The position numbers and the translations under genes were made by a program. A stretch of 64,000 bases of DNA. Origin: Byssovorax sp. GTDB lineage: Bacteria; Myxococcota_A; Polyangia; Polyangiales; Polyangiaceae. The DNA is taken from NCBI GenBank assembly GCA_025362495.1, contig JANYGI010000026.1:1-64000 (forward strand), read 5' to 3'. Below are positions 60,075-64,000 of the stretch, one piece after another (the first letter of the stretch is position 1; each line of letters starts with the position of its first letter). Below the pieces are notes generated by a model that was not told where the DNA came from, searched no databases, and worked only from the letters and a program-made list of their open reading frames with translations.

Positions 60075-60758
60075 TCAGCGCGGCGGCGACGCGAGCGCGA
60101 CGCATAGCGGACAGCCCGTCGGCCCGTGCCCGTCGTCGCGGCGATGTCGATCGAGCACGCCGCGCGAGATCTCCGCCAGCTCGCGGCGCACCTCGCGGCG
60201 CTTGCCCTTGATGTTCGGGATCGCGAGGTTGTCGTACGCCGTGGTCTGGTGGCGCATCCAGGCGATGACGGCGGACTCGGCGCGCTGCTCGACGGGGATG
60301 CGCTCGGTGCGCGCCACGGTGCCGCTCCCGACCGGCGTGGCGTGCGCCGTCACCCGCGCCGCGAGCTCCGTCGCGAGCTCGGTCCAGCGCGAGGCGAAGC
60401 GCAGGAACGCCGTCACCTCGGCGCCGAACTCGACGACGTAATCGGCCTGCTCACGCGCGCGTCGCGCGGTGCTCGACGCGCGCTTCTTCGCGTATGCCTC
60501 GGTGGATCGCTCGACGTCGAGCCCCGCGCGCGCAGCCTCGATGTTCGCCGCGGGCGCCCACAGGCCCTTCGAGAACAGCTTGCGTCCGCGCTTCTCGAGC
60601 ACGGCCCACGAAGGGCCCGCGGCCTTCACGCGGCGGGTGAGCCCGGCGTCGCCGGGAGGCAGGCACGCCCACCCGGCCGGGGCGGTGAGCAGGGTTCCGT
60701 CGGGCGCGCGAAACACCCGAGGATCGGCGGTCGGAGCGAGCGTGAGGGCGTCGGACAT
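60075..60758 (-). CDS. DUF2293-domain protein
   Basis: ATG 60756-60758 gives MSDALTLAPTADPRVFRAPDG. The 227-aa protein has the DUF2293 block in its C-terminal half: RIPVEQRAESAVIAWMRHQT, TAYDNLAIPNIKGKRREVRR and ISRGVLDRHR, which conserve the basic residues of the family. The last 15 residues GPTGCPLCVALASPPR have a CxxC-like pair. Family members are cytoplasmic and uncharacterised. It stands between a convergent small gene and a divergent extensin-like gene. Confidence 0.82.
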   Translation of the reverse strand: MSDALTLAPTADPRVFRAPDGTLLTAPAGWACLPPGDAGLTRRVKAAGPSWAVLEKRGRKLFSKGLWAPAANIEAARAGLDVERSTEAYAKKRASSTARRAREQADYVVEFGAEVTAFLRFASRWTELATELAARVTAHATPVGSGTVARTERIPVEQRAESAVIAWMRHQTTAYDNLAIPNIKGKRREVRRELAEISRGVLDRHRRDDGHGPTGCPLCVALASPPR

Positions 60759-60830
60759 GGCGGCGCCGGCTCCTGTACACGATCTTCTTCGGCGTTGCGC
60801 CGCGGAGTGCGCTCCCGCATTCTCTTCGCG

Positions 60831-61541
60831 ATGATCCGACGCGCGCTGTTGCTCCTGGGTGCCTCGCTCGCGACGTTCACCCTCGACGCGGTCGCCGTCG
60901 CCTCGCCCACCGCCGAGGCCCCGTATCCGCTCGACGCCATCTCGCGGCAGCTCGCGCCCGGCATCCCCTTCGGCTGTCCGCCCGTCGATCTCGTCGATTA
61001 CCGCGGTGACACGATCCGCTTCCGCCCGCCCGCCAAGGTGATCTCCGAGTTCCGGGAGCGCCTCGAGAAGCTGTCGGCCGTCGTCGCGACGGTGGCCACC
61101 GAGGTCTACGGCAGGCCGCCGCTCTCGCTCGTCGATCTCGGCACCTTCGCCTGCCGCCGCATGGAAGGTCACCCGCGCTATCTCAGCGAGCACGGCCTCG
61201 GCAACGCCATCGACGTCGCCGGCTTCGACTTCGGTCCTCTCCCGAAGGGGGCCACTCTGCCCGCCGGCCTCGATCGCGCCTTCAAGAACGGCTTCGAGGT
61301 CCGCGTGCAAACGCACTGGAACGCAAAGAACGGTCACGCCGCCGTCCACGCCCGCTTCCTGAAGACGCTCGCGCGTCGCCTCATCGCCCGCAACGACATC
61401 TTCCGGGTGCTCCTCGGCCCGGGCTATCCCGCGCACGGGAGCCACTTCCACTTCGACATGGCCCCCTTCCGCCTCGTGCAAATCTTCGACGACGGCGTGG
61501 TCCTGGAGGGCGAGGCCGCGCCGCCGTCGCCATCGCCGTAG
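60831..61541 (+). CDS. Extensin-like C-terminal (M15-like) secreted protein
   Basis: The signal peptide (MIRRALLLLGASLATFTLDAVAVAS) has no lipobox, so the protein is secreted or periplasmic. The domain (about 40-225) shows CRRMEGHPRYLSEHGLGNAIDVAGFDF and GSHFHFDMAPF, the His, Asp and His positions of M15-type D-Ala-D-Ala-cutting enzymes and their extensin-like relatives. A zinc peptidase acting on peptidoglycan peptide stems is likely. Length 236 aa. It converges with the membrane-protein gene. Confidence 0.85.
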   Translation: MIRRALLLLGASLATFTLDAVAVASPTAEAPYPLDAISRQLAPGIPFGCPPVDLVDYRGDTIRFRPPAKVISEFRERLEKLSAVVATVATEVYGRPPLSLVDLGTFACRRMEGHPRYLSEHGLGNAIDVAGFDFGPLPKGATLPAGLDRAFKNGFEVRVQTHWNAKNGHAAVHARFLKTLARRLIARNDIFRVLLGPGYPAHGSHFHFDMAPFRLVQIFDDGVVLEGEAAPPSPSP

Positions 61542-61549
61542 AGTGCCAA

Positions 61550-62581
61550 TCACTTCACGTTGCGCCAGCCGGTGACCCGCGTCTTCGGCGGCCGCACCGT
61601 GGTTCGTCGGGCCAGGCCGAGCACGCCGCGAGGCAGATCCGCGATCGAGGTGATCTCCGCGCCGGAGCGCTTGAGGGCGCGCCACACCGGCGGCCCCTTG
61701 CCGAGATCGCATTGCAGCAAGAGCACCTCGGGCGCTCCGACGGGCAAGGCGTGGAGCGAGAACGCATAGGCTTCATCGGCCTTGTAGAAGGCGGCGAGCT
61801 GCTCCTCGGCCCGATCGAGCGCGTCGCCCTCGACCCAGCCCTCGGCGTCGGTCGACTCTTTCAGCTCGGGCGCGTTGGCCCAGACCACCTTCAAGGCCTG
61901 GAGCTGAGCGGCCTTGGCGGCGCTCGGGGCCGACTTCGTGCGCAGGCGGACGCGCTGCGTGGTGACCCACGAGACGAGGTGGCCGTGCCGGTGCTCGATC
62001 CCCACGACAGCCACCGTGACCGAGAGCGCCGCGGTGCCGAAGAGGACCCAGAGGGCCTTGAAGCGGCGCTCGGCGTGGAGCTTCACCACCGTCGTGGCGA
62101 TGGGCAAGAGGAACAGGAAGATACAGAGTGTCTGGACGCCGAAGAGCAGCATCCAGGTGAACAGGAACTCGCCGAAGCCGAGGTGAGGGAGCCAGTTGCG
62201 CCAGTAATCGAGCCCCGCCGCCGCGATGAGGATACCGACGCCACCGCCGGTGAAGCCCCGGTAAAGCCAGAGCTCCTTGCGCATGTCGGCGCGGAAGAGC
62301 ACGTAAGGCAGCAGCAGAGGATAGAAGACGTAGAAGAGAAACTGCCGGGGCGGGTTCTCGCGATAGTGGGCCTCGAAGGCCAGGTGGCGCTTGACCACCC
62401 GCGCGAGGAGGGGTGATCGCTCGGCGCGCTCGCGGATGGCCTCCGCGGTCGCGAAGATCGCCAGCGTGATCGCCACGTTGACGAGCACGGCGGTCATCGG
62501 GAACAGCGCCGAGATCCACGTCGCGAGGAAGGGCACGATCGCGAAGAAGGCGAAACGCAGGGCAAAATCGGCGGAGCGCAT
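61550..62581 (-). CDS. Polytopic membrane protein with cytoplasmic tail, unknown function
   Basis: ATG 62579-62581 gives MRSADFALRFAFFAIVPFLA. The N-terminal 210 residues contain about six hydrophobic spans (e.g. FLFYVFYPLLLPYVLF, GVGILIAAAG, FTWMLLFGVQTLCIFLFLLPI, ALSVTVAVVGI). The C-terminal 130 residues are soluble and include GKGPPVWRALKRSGAEITSI. No family is recognised. Its convergent neighbour is the extensin-like gene, eight bases away. It is divergent from 62687. Confidence 0.75.
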   Translation of the reverse strand: MRSADFALRFAFFAIVPFLATWISALFPMTAVLVNVAITLAIFATAEAIRERAERSPLLARVVKRHLAFEAHYRENPPRQFLFYVFYPLLLPYVLFRADMRKELWLYRGFTGGGVGILIAAAGLDYWRNWLPHLGFGEFLFTWMLLFGVQTLCIFLFLLPIATTVVKLHAERRFKALWVLFGTAALSVTVAVVGIEHRHGHLVSWVTTQRVRLRTKSAPSAAKAAQLQALKVVWANAPELKESTDAEGWVEGDALDRAEEQLAAFYKADEAYAFSLHALPVGAPEVLLLQCDLGKGPPVWRALKRSGAEITSIADLPRGVLGLARRTTVRPPKTRVTGWRNVK

Positions 62582-62686
62582 CGGTGCGGCGGGGCGTAAG
62601 CCAGCGGCCCGGCCGCGTCCATCGCGGCGGACGTAGCGCGTGGCCGTCCTCGCCGGCGTCGACGGGTGCGCTACCCTGCGCCGACG

Positions 62687-63982
62687 ATGTCCGAGCCGAC
62701 CCTGCGGATCCAGAGCGACGGGCTCGCTGTCGAGCGCCGCGGGCGCTCTGCCAGGGTCGCCGCAGGAGTCGCCGTCGTTGCCCTCGGGATCTTCACGGCG
62801 GCGGCGTGGCGCTTCTTCGGCGCCGGCCCGCCGACCGCGGACGCCCTCTGGACGCTGCTGGCGGCGCTCTTCGTCGGGCTCGGCGGCGCGACGGTGGTCC
62901 TCCGCCATCGCTTCAATCCGCCTCGATCCGCCGCGGCGCACGAGCGATCGCGCGGCGAGCTCAGCGTCGGCCGCGAGGGCCTGACCGTTCACTCGCGCCG
63001 CGCGAATCGAGCCTATGGCCCGGGCAGCGTCGTCGACGGCTGGATCGACGACGCAGGCGAGGTCGTCTCCGTCGTGCTCCGCATGCGCGGCGGCGACGTG
63101 ATCTCGATCGAAGCGCCGACGCTGAAGGAAGCGCGGGCCGTGCTGCGGTCCGCGGGCGTCGGCGCCGATCAGCAGGTCTTGCGGATGCGCCTCGCCAACG
63201 CGATGTCGCAGGTGCCGGTCGGCGGCTGCATCGCGGCGCTCGGCAGCTTCGCCCTCCCGATCGTGGCGATCATCGCCGGGATCGCCATCGTCAGCGCGCC
63301 CGCGGGCGACACAGCGCGCGGCACCGCCGTGCTGATCCTGGCGATGGCGACGATGGTGTTCACGCTCCTCGTGCGCGCGTTGATCCCGAGGCAGGTGGTG
63401 ATCGGCACCGACGGGATCGCGGTCGAACGCATCCTCGGGCGGACGTTCGTGCCGCACGCGCGGATCACCGACGTGGTCTCGACCGGAGGCGCCGTCGTGC
63501 TCCAGATCCGCGGCGGACGCCCCCTGTGGTTGCCCACGGGATCGCGCTACGCGAGCGCGCGCACCCGCGCCGACGAGTCTCCGCACAGCGCGCTGCTCAA
63601 CCGGATCGAGGAGGCCCGCGCCGCCGGCCGCGCCGGATCGAGCCGCGGCGCCCGGGCCGTCGATCTCGATCGCGCCGGCCGCACCCTCGACGGCTGGCGC
63701 GAGCACCTGCGCGGCCTCACGTCGGGCGCCTCGTACCGCCGGCCCGCCGTCGTCAACGACGAGATCGCCTCCGTCCTCGAGGACGCGGGCGCCCCGCCCG
63801 AGCGCCGGATCGCCGCGGCGCTGGCCCTCGCGCCGATCGGCGATCCAGCGGTCCGCTTACGGATCGAGGGCGTCGTCCGCGCCTGCGCCGACGACCGCCT
63901 GCGCGTCGCGCTCCAGGCCGCCGTCGACGACGAGCTCACCGAGGCCGAGCTCTCACCGATCCTTCGCCGGAAGGTGCTTTGA
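62687..63982 (+). CDS. Membrane protein, 431 aa, unknown function
   Basis: ATG 62687 was chosen; GTG 62666 would add seven residues. Spans lie near 26-45 (VAAGVAVVALGIFTAAAW), 50-72 (LWTLLAALFVGLGGATVV), 180-203 (CIAALGSFALPIVAIIAG) and 218-240 (AVLILAMATMVFTLLV). Two soluble beta-rich regions, about 75-160 and 245-300, could be PH-like (RANRAYGPGSVVDGWIDD, GGRPLWLPTGSRYAS). A helical tail follows. Duplicated layout (pair of spans then PH-like domain) suggests internal duplication. The gene ends 18 bases before the window edge. Confidence 0.75.
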   Translation: MSEPTLRIQSDGLAVERRGRSARVAAGVAVVALGIFTAAAWRFFGAGPPTADALWTLLAALFVGLGGATVVLRHRFNPPRSAAAHERSRGELSVGREGLTVHSRRANRAYGPGSVVDGWIDDAGEVVSVVLRMRGGDVISIEAPTLKEARAVLRSAGVGADQQVLRMRLANAMSQVPVGGCIAALGSFALPIVAIIAGIAIVSAPAGDTARGTAVLILAMATMVFTLLVRALIPRQVVIGTDGIAVERILGRTFVPHARITDVVSTGGAVVLQIRGGRPLWLPTGSRYASARTRADESPHSALLNRIEEARAAGRAGSSRGARAVDLDRAGRTLDGWREHLRGLTSGASYRRPAVVNDEIASVLEDAGAPPERRIAAALALAPIGDPAVRLRIEGVVRACADDRLRVALQAAVDDELTEAELSPILRRKVL

Positions 63983-64000
63983 GAGCGCGGCCCGTCACCC

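Overview
The window is very GC-rich DNA of the kind found in predatory or soil Myxococcota, most likely the Polyangiales/Sorangium side. This is inferred from composition and gene content, not from a database match. Supporting signs are many secreted lipoproteins with Ser/Thr/Gly-rich linkers followed by Cys-rich domains, metal-binding DxDxDG-type repeats in a lipoprotein, a Tol/Ton motor operon, a roadblock/LC7 protein, an SUMF1-type protein, frequent GTG/TTG starts and a sigma-54 promoter.

Layout. 1-2600: a small membrane protein, a lipoprotein alpha/beta hydrolase, and a gene-poor stretch with a perfect (CCCGAT)12 array. 2620-5643: an unknown protein, then an overlapping AAA ATPase plus DUF4276/TOPRIM-like pair that looks like a two-gene defence module. 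5719-29229: mostly chromosomal backbone. It holds a gluzincin metallopeptidase, acyltransferase, cardiolipin synthase, lipoproteins, DUF192, cyclophilin, roadblock, SUMF1, TruD, an ExbB/ExbD/TonB operon with a cNMP-binding protein, a triheme cytochrome c, PurF, HMG-CoA lyase, an S10 carboxypeptidase and a YbiT-type ABC-F protein. 29230-30072: a decayed region.

30073-49883 is the accessory island and the main discovery. It encodes a HlyD adaptor, a C39-peptidase ABC exporter, a second peptidase-dead ABC protein and a sulfotransferase. It also has an amidohydrolase of uncertain relevance, a PIG-L deacetylase and an O-carbamoyltransferase. Next comes a 63-residue double-glycine precursor peptide behind a textbook sigma-54 promoter, co-directional with a D-glycero-D-manno-heptose activation set (GmhA, fused HddC-GmhB, HddA) and a 541-residue protein of no recognised family. 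Three convergent glycosyltransferase genes close the island. One is fused to a methyltransferase-like domain and one carries a C-terminal winged-helix-like segment that could be a leader-recognition element. No lanthionine synthetase, radical SAM or YcaO enzyme is present. The simplest reading is a ribosomally made peptide that is heptosylated, probably carbamoylated and perhaps sulfated, then cleaved after GG and exported: a candidate new class of glycosylated RiPP.

50255-63982: an Eco57I/PglX-like adenine-specific DNA methyltransferase standing alone, an Acg-type nitroreductase, a trypsin-like lipoprotein, a nuclease/phosphatase-fold lipoprotein, a METTL25-like methyltransferase, a front-end fatty-acid desaturase, a DUF2293 protein, an extensin-like M15 protein and membrane proteins. 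No rRNA, tRNA, CRISPR array or intact insertion sequence was recognised.
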